Below are positions 45,099 to 59,444 of a stretch of DNA of 64,000 nt, one piece after another. The notes under the pieces were generated by a model. It had not been told where the DNA came from and searched no databases. It saw only the letters and a list, made by a program, of their open reading frames with translations. Source of the DNA: Tamarix chinensis (lineage: Eukaryota > Streptophyta > Magnoliopsida > Caryophyllales > Tamaricaceae); the NCBI GenBank assembly GCA_030549775.1, contig CM060172.1, positions 55,231,942-55,295,941 on the forward strand, given 5' to 3'. The first letter of the stretch is position 1. Each line of letters starts with the position of its first letter. Made by a program: the position numbers and the translations under genes.

Positions 45099-47440
45099 TT
45101 AGTATTGAATAGAATATGCCATTTTAGAAAAGTTACCTACCACCACCATAATATAATCATTTTTCCTCTGTGTCATTGGTAAACCTAATATAAAGTCCAT
45201 ACTAACACTCTCCCATTGTTTACTAGGTACTAGTAAATGAGTATACAAATATTTAGGAAATAAACTCTTACTCTTTTGACAAGTCACACATCTCCCAATA
45301 ATAGTTTATTCTAATTTTATCATTCGTGGCTAGCATAAATTTTCTTGTAATATTTCCATGGTTTCATGAACACCAAAATGACCAGTTATACCTCCATCAT
45401 GTATTTCTTTAACAAGTAAATCACATAAAATAAAATGAGGTATGCACAACTTATTAAGTTTGAAAAGAAAGTCATATTATAACACATAATTACCACACCT
45501 GTGATTTTTCTTACATTCATTATAAACCTCAAAGAAATCTTCATCTTTTGCATATAATTCTTTTAATATTTCAAAACCTAATAACTTAGCATCCAATATA
45601 ACAAGCGTCATAGATTTTCTAGATAATGCACCTGCTACAAAATTTTCTCAACAATCTAAATGTTTGATAAAAAACATGAAGGATTGCAAGAAACTAACTC
45701 CATTTTTCATGCCTAGGACTAGTCTTCTTTTTCCATGTAAATATTTTAGACTCTCATGATTCAAATGCAAAACAAAGGGTTTAGATCTCAAATAACGACT
45801 CCATGTTTCCAAGCTTATTATGATGGCATAGAATTCCTTGTCATATGTTGAATAATTCATTTTAACACCATTTAATTATTCATAAAAAAAATTCAATGGC
45901 TCTTTTTTCTTACGAGAGTACACCTCCTACCCCTATCCCACTAGCATCACATATAACTTCAAATAATTTATCAAAGTTAGGAAAGGATAATACTGATGCA
46001 TTACATAACTTGTCCTTTAAAGTCTCAAAGTTAGGATCCACTTTTATACCTTTGATACTTACAATATAACAATGGGAAACAACACTCAAAAACATAAAAT
46101 CACATTTCCCCATAGAGTTTATCTCCCTTCAAATAATTTTCTTAAATGAATAAGATGATCATGCTTGCTTTTACTATGCACAAGTATATAATCTAAGTAT
46201 ACCACAATGAATTTTCTAAGAAAAGATCAAATAAATTAATTCATTAATCTCATAAATGAAAGAGGTACATTACACTATCAAAACGGCATAACAATCATTT
46301 CATAAAGACCATATTTTGTTTTAAAATCAACCTTCCATTCATCCCCCTCTCTTATTCTCATTTGATGATATCCACTCTTTATATCAATTTTATAAAATAT
46401 GTGTGCTCCACGTAATTCATCTAGCATGTCATATAATCTAGGTATAGGAAATCTATGTTTGATATTTATATTTTTCACAACTCTAGAATCAATAAACATG
46501 CACAACGTACCATATTTGTTAGCATCAAGCAATGTAGGTAAACATGGGATCATGCTTTCTCTCATATATCCTTTTTCTATATAATATTGTATTTATCTCT
46601 CTAATTTATTAGCTTCTTCTAGGTTACATCTATAGGCAGGTATATTAGGTAAATACACACAAGGCATTAAGCCTATAGCATGTTCTATCTCTATTTTAGG
46701 TAGTAATCCTGGTGGTAAGTCATTAGGAAACACATCTTTATATTCATCAATAAGTTTATCTAATCGAGGATTATTCTCACTTGTTCTTCCCTTATAGGTA
46801 TTCCTTGATAATTGTCACATAGAAACTACCTTATTCCTTAATACATTCTATCATAGCCTTTTCATGTAAAAAAACTCTTTTTATTTTTTATTGTGTTATC
46901 ATTATCGCACTTAGAAGGTTTAAGTTTATACCTTTTCTTATCTTTTTCAACAACATATTCATTAGTAATACCATTATGAATAGCACATCAACCATATTGA
47001 CATGGTTATCCATTCCACTTCCATCCATTTAAAAACTTATATAAAGGCTTAATTACATATGTAAAGCTATCTTAGACATGCACATAGCATGCAGAAATAA
47101 ATCAATTCTACACAAGTAGCACATATACATGTTTTTTCTCCTTTAACTATTCAACACACATTACATACAATCATCTTTAACTCGAGTCTTTAAATGTCCA
47201 TTTCCAAGATTCACTTCAAGATCACTATAAATCCTATTCTAATCATGCATGTGACCATCCAAGATTAATATCATCCATGTAAGAATTTAATTAATAAAAG
47301 CAATCAATCTTCAAAGAATCAAAACAAGAAACATCAATAACCTATTTTGTTTTCAAGTCGAAGGAAGGTGTTTCTTGATTCTTCTCCAAGTCATCTCCTA
47401 CTCCTTTTGTATCGAACTAAACCTTGCTTTAATACCAAAA
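45099..47440 (-). pseudogene. Decayed Ty3/gypsy pol (minus strand)
   Basis: From high to low coordinates: a primer-site-like TTTTGGTATTAAAGC near 47425-47440. The RT at 46278-46565 has CMFIDSRVVKNINIKHRFPI, YKIDIKSGYHQMRI and MIVMPF. Further RT/RNase H is at 45910-46113 (VICDASGIGVGGVLS). RNase H at 45648-45860 has YDKEFYAIIISLETW. The integrase at 45099-45287 has MTCQKSKS and SMDFILGLPMTQRKND. Stops separate all pieces. No gag was recognised and LTR boundaries are unclear. Confidence 0.85.
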
Positions 47441-48378
47441 TTTGATGCGCAAGATAATAGATGAATATCTTTCACAAATGCAGGACCTTTGAGTTTAGTT
47501 TCATGAACAACAAAGTCTACTAAAGAAAAAAAAAACTTGAGGATGGATAATTCAAATGTTGATTCAAATGGTAATTTTTGATATACGCCAAGATCAAAAT
47601 AACTTATAAGGAGAAAATTTTAATTTATATAGAGAATGGATCTTAAATTTCACTCCTCGCTTGAGATAAAAATAGGAAGATAGATGTCTAAGAATTTCAT
47701 CTCTTATTCTCTCTTTTTCATTAAGTGTTCGATTTTTTTCATTTTTCTTCTCCATTGAATGTATAAGGCATATCTACACACACACACACACATACATGAA
47801 CGACAATGAGGCCGAGCCTAACTCTCCTTAATTAAGCCCAAATCAACTAGCCTAATTATATAAGAGTTAAACCAATACATATCCATATGGCGTATGTAAT
47901 GAGTTACAATTACTATGATAAGATATTTCAAAGTTCACATAAAATATCAAAGTTACATAAAACCTAGTCATGATAATACATGAAATAATCGATAATCAAG
48001 GTTCATATCTTGTAGATTTGTCTCCTATGCAACTTTGTAACACTTGCATTGTCATTATATTACACATTAGATATCATCGGTGAAGTCCTTTTCTTGAAAA
48101 CATATGTAATACCTACAAAAATCACTTAATAAAATGTTATTAGGGTCATTATGAAGGTGTTCAAGATTTTCAAGAACAATTGATACTAGCTTCAAATATG
48201 CTAACTATTTCCCTTTAAAATGAGAAGAATAAGACAGAGATGCTCCTGCATTAGATGGTATACCATATTGATATAAGTAACCATATCAATTTTTATAACA
48301 TTCCGCTCAATTTGGGGGGGGGTGTTACATAGCCTTAGAGGAAGATAAGAAAAAAGTGGGCCCATGTACAAAATATAT
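47441..48378. other. Likely LTR or spacer sequence, no gene
   Basis: Lies just outside the primer-site-like sequence of the minus-strand gypsy remnant, so its 5' LTR may be here. The segment at 48243-48318 recurs inverted at 51060-51130. Confidence 0.35.
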
Positions 48379-48939
48379 TATCAATACATATTTTTACATA
48401 GCTTATACCCTTTTAATCTTATTTTTTGGTCTTTTATTTGAACAATATATGAGGATAATTATAATTTTGTGCATAAGTAACAATAATCTCATACATTTAA
48501 TTATTTGAACTAAAATAATATAAAATTGATGGGATTAAGTTATGAGATTTTTTTTAATTTTATTTTGTAGGTAAAATTGTAAAGAAAAAAAAAGAGGCAA
48601 AAGCCTATGGTGAAAGAAAAAAAAAAGAAAAAGCCTAACGGGCGCCTGTGGAAGTGATAGTAGGAAGGGATGATCACATGAGAGGAAGAGAGAAATGGAG
48701 GCAAAGACAAAGAGAAGGAAAGGATATAGGAGAAGGGAACAAGTGAGGTGAGCGGGAGAAGAAAATAAAAAAGAGACGGACTAACAAGCTCGTAGAGAGA
48801 AGTAGAGATAGGGTAGTAGAGGAGAGCAAATAGAGAGATGTGACAAGCACACGGAGGAGAGGGTAGAGAGAAGAAAAGATAGAGTGTCACAAAGGAGAGA
48901 GAGGGAGGAAGAGAAGAAGAGAAAGAAAGCTTTTGAGGT

Positions 48940-48977
<38 letters not shown>

Positions 48978-50039
48978 AGGTTGATGAAAGAGAATTTTTT
49001 GCGTGAGAATAAGTAGTTTTTCATCCGATTGAATTGCTACAAAAATCATCCATATTTATTTTTGGTTATTTATTCCTTTATTTTTGATATATAATTCTAA
49101 TATATTTTTTGTGTAATTTTTTTTTATTGGCTAAATAATTCTTGTGGGGGAATAGATTGACACCCTATATTATAATTTTAGATGTAATATTAATTTTCTT
49201 TGTTTCAAGATATTATCCACTGACTCTAATTTAATTGCTATAATTTATATGTGGGATTCTATTGAGTATGATTTATATAGTGCATGTCTTATTTTGGCTT
49301 CCTCATAGTGACAATATGTAGGATTATATACTTTCTAGGTGGCCATATGAACATGTTAGAATATATATATATATATATATAAATTATAGCTAGATGAGAT
49401 AATAATTCACCAAATAGTTTATGATTCTAACTGGAGTAGTGGAACATTTAGATAGACGTGGGTCAAAAGAGGAGAATACAACTAAACACGCTTGATGTAC
49501 TAGTTTAGGTACTTAAACTGACATCCTTTAACTTATTTTTAATGCTTTAAATATAGCTAAATATAGGAATTGCTTGTCACGACTATATAGCTAGAATTTA
49601 AAATGATTTAATATTGGAGATTTATCATATAAATCATTTTAATGAAGTAATATAAGTCGTATATGCCTGTTTTTAGCTTGAATCTTGGTCAATAATTTTC
49701 TTGTGATTAAAAGATGCATTGGAAATTATTGTTATATTTTGGTCTAGTCCAGTGGTGAATTTTGAATTTTCTAGAACATTTATTATATTGGTGTTCCCCT
49801 ATATTCATTATTTTATTTTATTTTATTTGTATTATTTTTTTATTATTAACCCTTGTGATTGTATTTTTCTTATTATTTATTTTATGTGATTTAGAGTCTT
49901 TTATTTTATTACTTGTGAGCTAGCTAAATTTAGGTGAGTCCTCTTAATCCATATCCTAGAATGATATCCTTATTTACCAATACTATTATTGATACTAAGA
50001 GTGTTTAAAGTACATGTTGGTTATGACTACACTAATTTT
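48379..50039 (+). repeat. Long LTR of an Athila/Tat-like gypsy element
   Basis: Begins TTATCAATACATATTTTTAC and shares about 200 bp of aligned sequence with 53902-54110 and 54340-54550, including TTTTATTTGAACAATATATGA. It contains a GA-rich tract with an (AG)n run at 48942-48975. Its inferred end is set by the primer-site-like sequence TGGTATTGTTCCCGAGGATT at 50040-50059, which resembles the block found just inside LTRs of plant Athila/Tat elements. Confidence 0.6.
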
Positions 50040-53000
50040 TGGTATTGTTCCCGAGGATTGATAACTTCACCTTTTTTTTTACTCATATTTTTAATGTTAT
50101 TTTTTTTGTTATTGATTATTGTGTCACCCTTTGATTGAAACATAAATTGCTTATGGGTACTCAAATCTCTTAATTAATAATACTTATGTTATGGAAAACT
50201 TTACATGAACCCTCATGCTAGAGAAAATAAGGTAAGTTTAACTCAACTTGATGATAGACTTATCCAATTTACTACTCTTATTTCACAAATTGTCATAACT
50301 GTTGGAGTCATTACTAAAAGGGGAGTGTATCACACACGATGAAATACATATGCTTACCATTCACCAGCTATGAGAGAAAGATGATGGACATAACTTAATG
50401 CTCAGGCGTTTAATAGTTTTCAAAGACATGACCTCTAAACTAATGTATAATATTCAAAATGAGGCATCAACCAAACTTTGAATGGGAGACGAATGATAAT
50501 TATCAAATGCCATGTCAAGATCCTCACAAATTCAAATATGAAGTTGTAGAATATTGACAGTATCCTCAACGAGAATCCTCTCTAGTTTTAGAATCCTCAA
50601 GTTACAAAAAAAAAATAAACAAGATTTTTGAAGCATTGAGAAATGGAAAAAACTAACCTGTGTAAATTCAAATTAAATAGAATGAATATATGTTGGTGTT
50701 AGAATAGAAAATAAGTTTTGTGGTCAACGTGGTCAATCACTTACAAGCACAAAAGGATCTCTCTAGTACTTTAGTTCTAAGTTCAAGTGGGATATATGAG
50801 TATGACGATGCCATGTCCACATTTGTGGATGAGCTAGTTGAGGAGGTTTCTATGGATGTTAATATATTATTGAGAATCGTTGTGGTAGTATTGAATTGGG
50901 GTCTTACAAATGGTCTTAGAGAAAAATTGCAACCGTAAGTTGAACTTGGATGATCTAGTTAGCCACCTAGCAGGATAATTCTTGGGATAAATTGTATTGA
51001 GGCAATTAGTGGTTGAGGCGTAACGAGGATGTTGTGTTCTTTGAGTGGGGGTGAATATAATATCCCAAATTGAGCGGAGTATTATAAGGATTGATATAAC
51101 TACTTATATCAACATGTTATACCATCCTTTTGGTGATCCATCCTAATAGCTCTATAGTTAAGTGTGATGGTCGTGGTATAATTTTTAGAATAGGTGACCC
51201 TCCTGGGAAGTTTTTGAAATTTTTTGAAAATTTCTCGAGAGGCACATGAGTGAGGACAAAGCACACTAAAAAGACTCATGTTGATTTATATGACCAACCA
51301 ATCAATTTGAAAGCACTCCAATGTAGCCCCGTATGGTCATATCAACTCAGGGTATTATAATTGTGATCGCGTGAAAGAAGAGCTCATAATAGTAGAATAA
51401 CAACCTCATCAACATAAGGATCAAGTGAACAAATATAAACATATAGACAGATAAACTATCACTTTCATTTACCATGGACCATCTTAGGACATTTGTTTCC
51501 TAATTTTGTTTGGAGATGAGCATGAACCACAAGGTAAGTCTTTAGAATACTTTAATTTTATTTATGCTAACCCTACTCCTTGTTTCCCCTCTTTTAGCAG
51601 GCTATATGGGTCCAAGATTGAAGAGAGTGATCAAGTTATCTTGGATATATTTAGCAAGAAGCAAAATGCTCCAAAGGAGATGTTATGTTGGAAAGATGCA
51701 CTAAAAGACTTTGACATGGGACAATATGTTCCTCCTTTGATAAGAGACCACCATACATTAACACTAGGAAACACATTATCTCTTTTCATACAATCCTCAA
51801 TCTCATGTTAGGTAAGTTATATTATTGTTGGGTCAAGTCTTTTATTAACACTAATACTTTTTATCTTGCTACCTTCCAGGATATAGATGGCCAACATGAG
51901 GAGTGAATTTGTGAAATCATTCCCAAATGGATGTACCCACCTTGAATGAGTAAAACCATCAAGTCAGGCTAAAGATGTAAAAACAATCGCTGCTTAGGAG
52001 ATAACCTAATATGATAGAGGATTTTTCTACCCTTTATTTGTTTATATTTATTAATTTATTTATCTCTCTATACTTAAATTGCTTGTTCATTTACTTGTCT
52101 ACACACTAAGGATAATGTGTGATTTAAATGTAGGGGTGTGAGTGTTTTTGTTTACTTACATGATTTAGTGTGTCTTTGCATATATGTCAAAATAAATTAA
52201 ATAAAAAATCTTATATATTTTTTAGTGTATTTTTGGTATGTTTAGATTCTTAAAAGCCCTTAACTAGTTAATGATGGTTATACCTTTGAAATCTAAATAA
52301 GAGGGATCATGAGACTGAGATAACATGAATGGATTTTTTTGTTAATATCAAAGTAGAGAACACATCTCTACATGCCTAGATGTGAATGGAGCACGAACAT
52401 TAATGCTTTTTTTAACCACCAATATGACATGTTGAGATTTATCACATTCTATAGTGAGTTTTTGATTCATATATGCCTTCTTTTTTGAGTAAATTCTCAT
52501 GAAATAATTTATTTGCATTGGCTTCAAATCTTCATTGCAAAACTTATATACATTAATTTTTTTGATCTAATTACTTGCTATAACTCTTGTAATAGACTCT
52601 AAAGATTACTGAAACTTACTCTTGTGCCGGTCAAATTTTATAGTCAAAATATGCTTTGATTGAGTCAATGATAAAGGTAATATAGGATTTTTCACCACAT
52701 GACCAAATAGCTTGTGTCCTAATATGTATACAAATGATGTACACCCTATGGAAGCCATTTTGAGCCTATACATTAACCATATATTTTTATTCATTACCCA
52801 CATTGAATAACCCTTAAGTTTTATCCTTGCCCTTCTCCTAAAGCTAGTGGAAGGGCATTATTTAATTATAGTATGGAATTAGGGTGGTTATGTCTGTGAT
52901 AGTATGTAGAAGAATTATATGCATTTTTTAAAGAAAGTAATTGGTAATAATAATAATATAAAAATAAAAAAATTGAATAACACAATACAACGTAAAGAGG

Positions 53001-53901
53001 GAGGTATGAAGATGATTTTGAGAGAATTCTAGCCATGTTCTATTTTTTATTATCTTATTGTTCTAGTTTAGTGTTGAGGCTGAGGTGTATATTATTAATC
53101 ATCAATGATATGGATTTGATTCTTATATTTCATCTAATTATAAGAGTTCCACTAGTTCCTAGCCTCTTAGCATCACAACCTTAGAATACTCCGTACCCTT
53201 TTATACCTTAGCACATTACAACGTATAAAAGTCCCATTTGATTCTTGAGATAGAAAGCCTTTAATATGATAAAGATTAGTCACAAAAATCAAATATATTA
53301 TTTAGTCCATATGACAAGTATTTGATATCTTTCATGAGGTCTTTATGTCCACAAAAATATGAGCTTTCATTTTTTTTATATGTGATTTGCTTGCTATTTT
53401 TACCATCTTGAATCTCACACATCTGAATGTATTTCTTTTATACATTTGTAGCCCTTATTTGAGAGATAAAAAATAGAAGGTATCCTCATTAGGGTTGGGT
53501 CTTGATGTGACTAAGGCATGATAACTTTTCATCTAGATTATTGATCTGTCGATATTTGACGTGTTTATGTATGAAACATATGTTGAAATTAAGCCTTCAA
53601 ATTTTCTAATGCTAAATCTTGGCTGAATTCTAATCTTGGTGTTATGATAGTAAAAGATTCCGAGATAACTAGTTGAGGGTGTTAGAGTTGTGTTTTTCTT
53701 TTTCTATTTTAATTATGTGTGATTTTGTGGATACCTTACTCATCATATAAGGGTGATCTAGGGGTTTAAATGACTTATTGCATATGATAAGTGTAATCAT
53801 GAGATCCACAAAAGTGGCTAATTAGGTTTATGGTTATTGTTTTATTTGGTTCAAATCATGCCTTATTTGAGAACAAAAAAAAGAAGCTAAGTGTTGGGGC
53901 A
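50040..53901 (+). pseudogene. Interior of the Athila/Tat-like element (very decayed)
   Basis: The short frames at 50720-50938 and 51506-51811 have no family signature that I can name. The sequence near 50210 (NPHARENKV and LTQLDDRL in broken frames) could be gag-derived. The interior ends with a purine-rich stretch (AAAAAAAAGAAGCTAAGTG) before the next LTR copy at 53902. Assignment rests on the flanking LTRs. Confidence 0.45.
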
Positions 53902-54960
53902 TTGATGAATACATATTTTTACATATTTTGTACCCTTTTAGTCTTAGTTTTTGATCTTTTATTTGAACAATATATGATGATAATTATAACTTTTTATTTA
54001 AGTGATAATACATTATACATTTAATTATATGGGCTAAAATAATTTAAAATTGATGGGATTAAGTTATGAGATTATTTATTAATTTATTTAAGTTTTAGGT
54101 AAAATTGAAAAAGAAAGCAAAGAAAAAAAGAAAAATAAATAAAAGACAACACAACGTGTAGTCAAATTAAAAAAGAATAAAAGGCCAAAATCCCACAGTG
54201 AAAGTAAATAAAAATAAGCTGGTCGGTGACCATAAAAGTGAGAGACAAAGGGGACGAGCATAGGAGAGAAAGAGATAAAGGGATGCAATGATATAGAGAA
54301 GGATGGGACAGAGGAGACAAACATAGGTGATGCAAGTGATGAGTACATATTTTGACATATTTTATACCCTTTTAATCTTAGTTTTTGATATTTTATTTAA
54401 GTAATATATATAAATAATTATAATTTTATGCTTAATTGATAATAATATTATAAATATAATTATTTGAGCTAAAATAATATATATTAAATAAATTTGAAGT
54501 ATAAAATTATTTATTAATTTTTATATTTTTATTTTTTAGGTAAAGTAAAAAAATATATATAGTGGTTGGCCTTTGGGTGATGGCTAAATGGTGGAGGTGA
54601 GGGAAAAAAAATAGAGACAGGGGAAGGTGGCTGAGGGAGGAAGAAGGGTTGAATGGTTTGAGGGTTTGGTTGTGTGTGGCTGCAGGCAAAGGGAAAAGAG
54701 TGCATAGGTTGTAATGGTGGTGGTGTTGGTTAATGGTCGAGGCTAGGGAAAGTTGAGGAGGAAGGTGTTGCAGGGTGGTTGCAACGTGGAGTTAGGGCTG
54801 GATGGTGGAGTGTAAGGTAGAAGGGAGCTAGGGAAGGGCGGTGGATGGTGGTCAATGGGGTGCAGAAAAGGATGCATGATAGGGCTAGGGTGGTGTAGAG
54901 GGGGTGGTGCATGGGCATGGGTTTCTGGGTAAGAAGAAGAAGAAGAATAAGGGTGGTTAT
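53902..54960 (+). repeat. Two further LTR copies in tandem
   Basis: The first copy starts TTGATGAATACATATTTTTAC at 53902 and runs to about 54335. The second starts TGATGAGTACATATTTTGAC at about 54338. Both align to the start of 48379-50039 and diverge in their purine-rich parts. The first is probably the 3' LTR of the element; the second is an additional, more diverged insertion or duplication. Confidence 0.55.
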
Positions 54961-57360
54961 AATGCCCCCACCTTTTTTAGGAAAATGTCGAATGCGAAGT
55001 TATGCAAATTTTGATGTTTGATGTTTGATTTATGATTTGGTTTGAGGTAAGGTTAGATTTGAAATGATGTTAAAAAAATTAGATTTAATGAGTTTTTCAA
55101 ATGAACTGATCGACCGGATCATCATTTCAACAAAAAAAATTTTACTTGACTAAACTAATCGATTGGTTAGGGAACAGATTGATTAGTTTGTAGAATAGTT
55201 GACTAGTAGGCCAAACCAATCAATTGGTTTGTCAAGCTATACATATTTTTGAAACTCAATATTTTGGGAAAATTTCTTATACTGAAATGAAACTTTGTTA
55301 ACCCATGCCGAATTATCCCTAAGAGATTCTTAGCCTTTTTCATGATGTATTTAGCCTAAAAATACAACCCCAAATCAATCTGGAGGGTCGATTGGGATGA
55401 TTGAGGAGGAAGGAGATAACCTCAACCTATCTTCTTCCACCTCTCTCCTTTTCATATTTTTGAGATCATTGCTTTGATATCAGGCTTGATTCTACTTAGT
55501 TGGAAGAATCCTCTCACACCGACCTTCCATTACCCCTCTTGTAAATTGTATTTCTAGACCAATTGGCCCATACTTTCCTAAAATCACCATTTGAGCTCTA
55601 AAGGATAGGTCAGCAAATATTAGATTAAATCTATCCATTTAAATCAAATTCAAATAGTAAAAGTTTGGGTTTTTGATTTATTCCTAGCCACATTGTGATT
55701 CGTCGCCATTGGCTGGCTATGAATAGCCTCAATTACCCCTTTTGTTTATCTTTCTTTCAACGATTGAAAATATCTAACCTTATATTATTCACCTTCTCCC
55801 TTTGCACTTCAAACCTTACAATTGAATTCCTTTCACTCCTCTAATCCTTTCTCTAGCTCCCTCTTGTTTTAATTATTAAATAAGGAAGAGTTAGATTTAA
55901 GAAAAATGTTGAGTGGTGCAGCTGAGTATTCTTAGTTTTTAATTTGGTTGTGGTATGTTCATTCTTCCTTTCTATTTTAAGTTCACAATTATAAATTCAT
56001 GCGTGAATTTCTGAGTTAAAACTTGTTATTTTTAAGGTTTAAAAGTTGAGGTTTTCACAAGTTGAGATTTCTAATTTAAGGAAAGTTTTACCTATATGAA
56101 GTAAATAATTCTTGCTTCTAAAATGGGTTGTGAGTAATCTAGCATGATATGGAATCCTTAATTTGATAATATATGTCAGCATGAACGTGTATATCTTATA
56201 TAATTGATTTGGATGGTTAGATAGTGCGTTTTGAGTGAAAAGCATGAATCTTGAGAAATGATGGGTTATCATGATTAATGTTGAGATGTATAATTTAAAT
56301 AGGCTAAAAATGTACTATTTGTTGTTGAAACATGTTCTATTGTGGTATAATAAATATTTATAAGCATGATTTGCATAAAAATGATTGGTTCATGTTGTTT
56401 TAAGGCAAATTGATTGACTAGTTCCTAGAATAGTCGACTAACTGACCCAACCCATAAACTAGTAAGCCTATAGAGACCTTAGTCTAGCTCTATGCTTAAA
56501 CCCATTGTTTGGTTGGGAAAAACCAATCAACTGGTCTATGAATAATCAATTGGTTCGATTGGTTTGCCCAACCGATCGATTAGTTTGAGTAAAAGCAGGG
56601 TTTGGTGGAGTCAAAATGATCGACTGGTTGGGCTAAACCTATCAATTGGTTCAGCTGGTTTATGTGAATTGGTTACTTTCGATTTAGTTATGCTTTGAGA
56701 CTATGCATGAGATGGTTCTATGATTATTAAGAGGAAAAAATACATATTTCATCATAGATTAATGACCTAATAAATAGATTAAATGGATCATAAGTTATGA
56801 CATACTCAATGAGTATTGTAAAAGGCTAATGGGTGTCCATTTATGAAATGTGATGGTCCTTGATAAATAAGCAATGAAGCACATCATGTGCTAAAGATAA
56901 AATAATATGACAGGCACAAATAAAAATTAGACAAGGATAAATGGAAACCTCGTACATGGTTGGGAAATGGAAAGGAGTAATATGGAAGAAATATGTGTAT
57001 GCCTTGTCTGCTATTTTATAGGCCTTGTGTGATCACTTAACCTCACGAATAATGTACTAATCACGTAAAGTAAAAGACAATAGAGTTGTGTATGGGTCTG
57101 GGTTACTTGATCCTTGATTAGCTATTGATGGTTAGTCCACCTTCAAGCATTTATTGGTACCTTTGGGATGGATCCTAAAGATCCCAGTGCCTTACCTACT
57201 CTAGACATTGATAATGTACAAGGGGGTATCAACATTAAAGGGTTTAGTTACTTAGGTGGTTGGCTTCGGACTGGACTTATGTCCATATTCATTAGCTTCG
57301 GCATGGAATTATGTCCATTTTGGTGATTGGCTTCGACTTAGACTTATGTCCTATTTGGTA
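54961..57360. repeat. LTR-like sequence with reiterated ATCGATTGGTT motifs
   Basis: Clusters at 55095-55240 and 56405-56665 repeat variants of AACCAATCAATTGGTT, CGATCGATTAGTT and GTCGACTA. At 57258-57365 three diverged units of about 35-40 bp repeat GGCTTCGGACTGGACTTATG. No coding signal was seen. The context suggests gypsy LTR material. Confidence 0.5.
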
Positions 57361-59095
57361 ATTGTGCACAAAAAAAATGAGAAAAATTTAATTAAAAAAT
57401 ACAAGGTAAGACTTGTAGCATATGGTTTTTCTCATATTCTTAGAAAATATTTTGAGGATATATAGTGCATAATTGTTGATGCAACAACATTGAGATTCTA
57501 AATTAGTTTAGTTGTTTTTCAAAGCCTAGATATGTGAGCCTTATGGATGTTGTGACTGCATATGTATATGGATCACTTGATACATACATCTATATGATAG
57601 TTCTTGAGGGACTTAAAATTTTTGAATCTCCTAAATCGAAACCTTGAGAAATGTTTTTGTATAAAATTAAGGAAATCATTGTAAGGATTAAAATAATGTG
57701 GATATATGTGGTACACTAGACTCATTGAATATCTTTTGAAAGAGGATTTAAAAATGTTCCAATTAGCCCATGTGTTTTCATCAAACAATCCCATTTTAGG
57801 TTTGCCATTATTGCACTTCATGTCGAGGACTAAAATATCATTGGAACATATAGCATTCTCGAAAGTAGTGCAAGATATTTGTTGACAGAACTTGAGATGG
57901 ACCATATAGTAAAAATAAGATTTTATCCTGGCTTACAAATACAGCACTTAAAAGATGGTATTTTCATCCACCAATCAACATACACTGAGAAGATTGTAAG
58001 GAGATTTCACATGGATAAAACATACCCACTCAACTCCCTGATGGTGATTCACTAGCTAAATGTAAAGGATGATAAATATGAAGACAATGAATGAATCCTT
58101 GGCCCATAATTACCATATTTAAGTGTAATTTGAGCATTAATGAATTTGGCCAACAACACATGCCCCGACATTGTCTTTTCTATTAACTTAATGTCAAGAC
58201 ATAGTTTAAGACCAATAATGAGAAATTGGAAGAGAGTTAAGTATTGTTTTTGTTACATAAGAGGTACACATGATATCCAACTATTCTAGTAAAGAAATGC
58301 AAATGCCATTTTTATCAGATATGCAGACATAAGGTACTTATAAGATCCACATTAGGAAAATATCAATCCAGGTATGTGTTCATGTTTGGAAACACTAAAA
58401 TATCATAAAGATGACGAAAAAAAACTTTGACTGCCACATCATCAAATTATGAGAAGTTAAGTGGTCTTTATGAATCGGAATGAGAATGTATATCATTATG
58501 AAAAATGATTCAACACATAGAATGAATGGCATATAAAAACAATAATGGATTATCCCACTTTAATATATGAGGATAATATAACTTGTATCACTTAAGTAAA
58601 GGAATGATGAATTAAATGAGACAGAGCAAAATAAATGACACCAAATTTTTTCTCCACACATGATCTAGAGAAAGAATGAATGGTCAATGTCCAACAAATT
58701 CAATCATATAAGAATCTAGCTTACTTATTCACAAAAATCTTGCTTCCTAGAGACTTAGAAAGATTTGTACGTAAGTTGGGGATGTATCATATTCGAGATA
58801 TATGTTAAATTACGGGGGAGTATTATACAATATGCATTCTTTTTCCCTCTGTCAAGATTTGTTCCCACTGGATTTTTTTCTGACAAGGCTTCTAATGAGT
58901 TGCTATACCTAAAGTGTATAATAAAATATGTTAGATAAATATTCAAGGGAGAGTCTTATAGGTAGATAATTTTATTTGGGTGAATTGAATGAGTAATTTT
59001 ACTTTATGTTCACCTTGCTAAGCACCACATACATTTAATGATCATATATAAATACTCACTCTTCTTTCTAGAGTTTTTGATGTTTGTAGTTTGTT
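57361..59095 (+). pseudogene. Decayed Ty1/copia RT-RNase H and 3' LTR
   Basis: The plus-strand frames give NEKNLIKKYKVRLVAYGFS, then MDVVTAYVYGSLDTYIYM, which are copia RT blocks, and later MSRHSLRPIMRNWKR and VKYCFCYIRGTHDIQLF from RNase H. A purine tract TTACGGGGGAG at about 58811 precedes a probable 3' LTR with CAAGATTTGTTCCCACTGG. Many stops break it. No 5' half was recognised. Confidence 0.8.
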
Positions 59096-59444
59096 TTATA
59101 TACCAAATAATGTGTAGAAATAACTATAATATAAATATAAATTTTAGCTTAAGAATTACTACTACTTCTACTAATTAAAAAGTTACAGAGCATCAAAGAA
59201 TTACATATATTTTATCATTGAGGAGATAGTTTGAAAATAATATTTTAGGATCAAACTTATGAGTTTTATTATTATCTTGGAATGTTAAATCTAATATTTA
59301 AATTCTTGTTAGTATTAGAGGGTTACATAAAAATATGAGTTTATTTAACTTAAAAATTAAATCAAATCAAACCATATTTACGCTTAAATATAATGATATA
59401 TCAAATCTATGTCGACTACTATTTGCTAACCATCAAACTAGGTG
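59096..59444. other. AT-rich spacer
   Basis: Lies between the decayed copia 3' LTR and the hAT MITE. No open frame or repeat was recognised. Confidence 0.4.

Noticed and set aside
48540..49049. 169-codon minus-strand frame rich in Ser, Leu and Phe
   Set aside because: It is the complement of the GA-rich part of an LTR; the (AG)n run gives the SLSLSL stretch.
51506..51811. 101-codon plus-strand frame
   Set aside because: Not recognised as a cellular gene; it lies within a decayed Athila/Tat-like element and is kept only as part of that entry.
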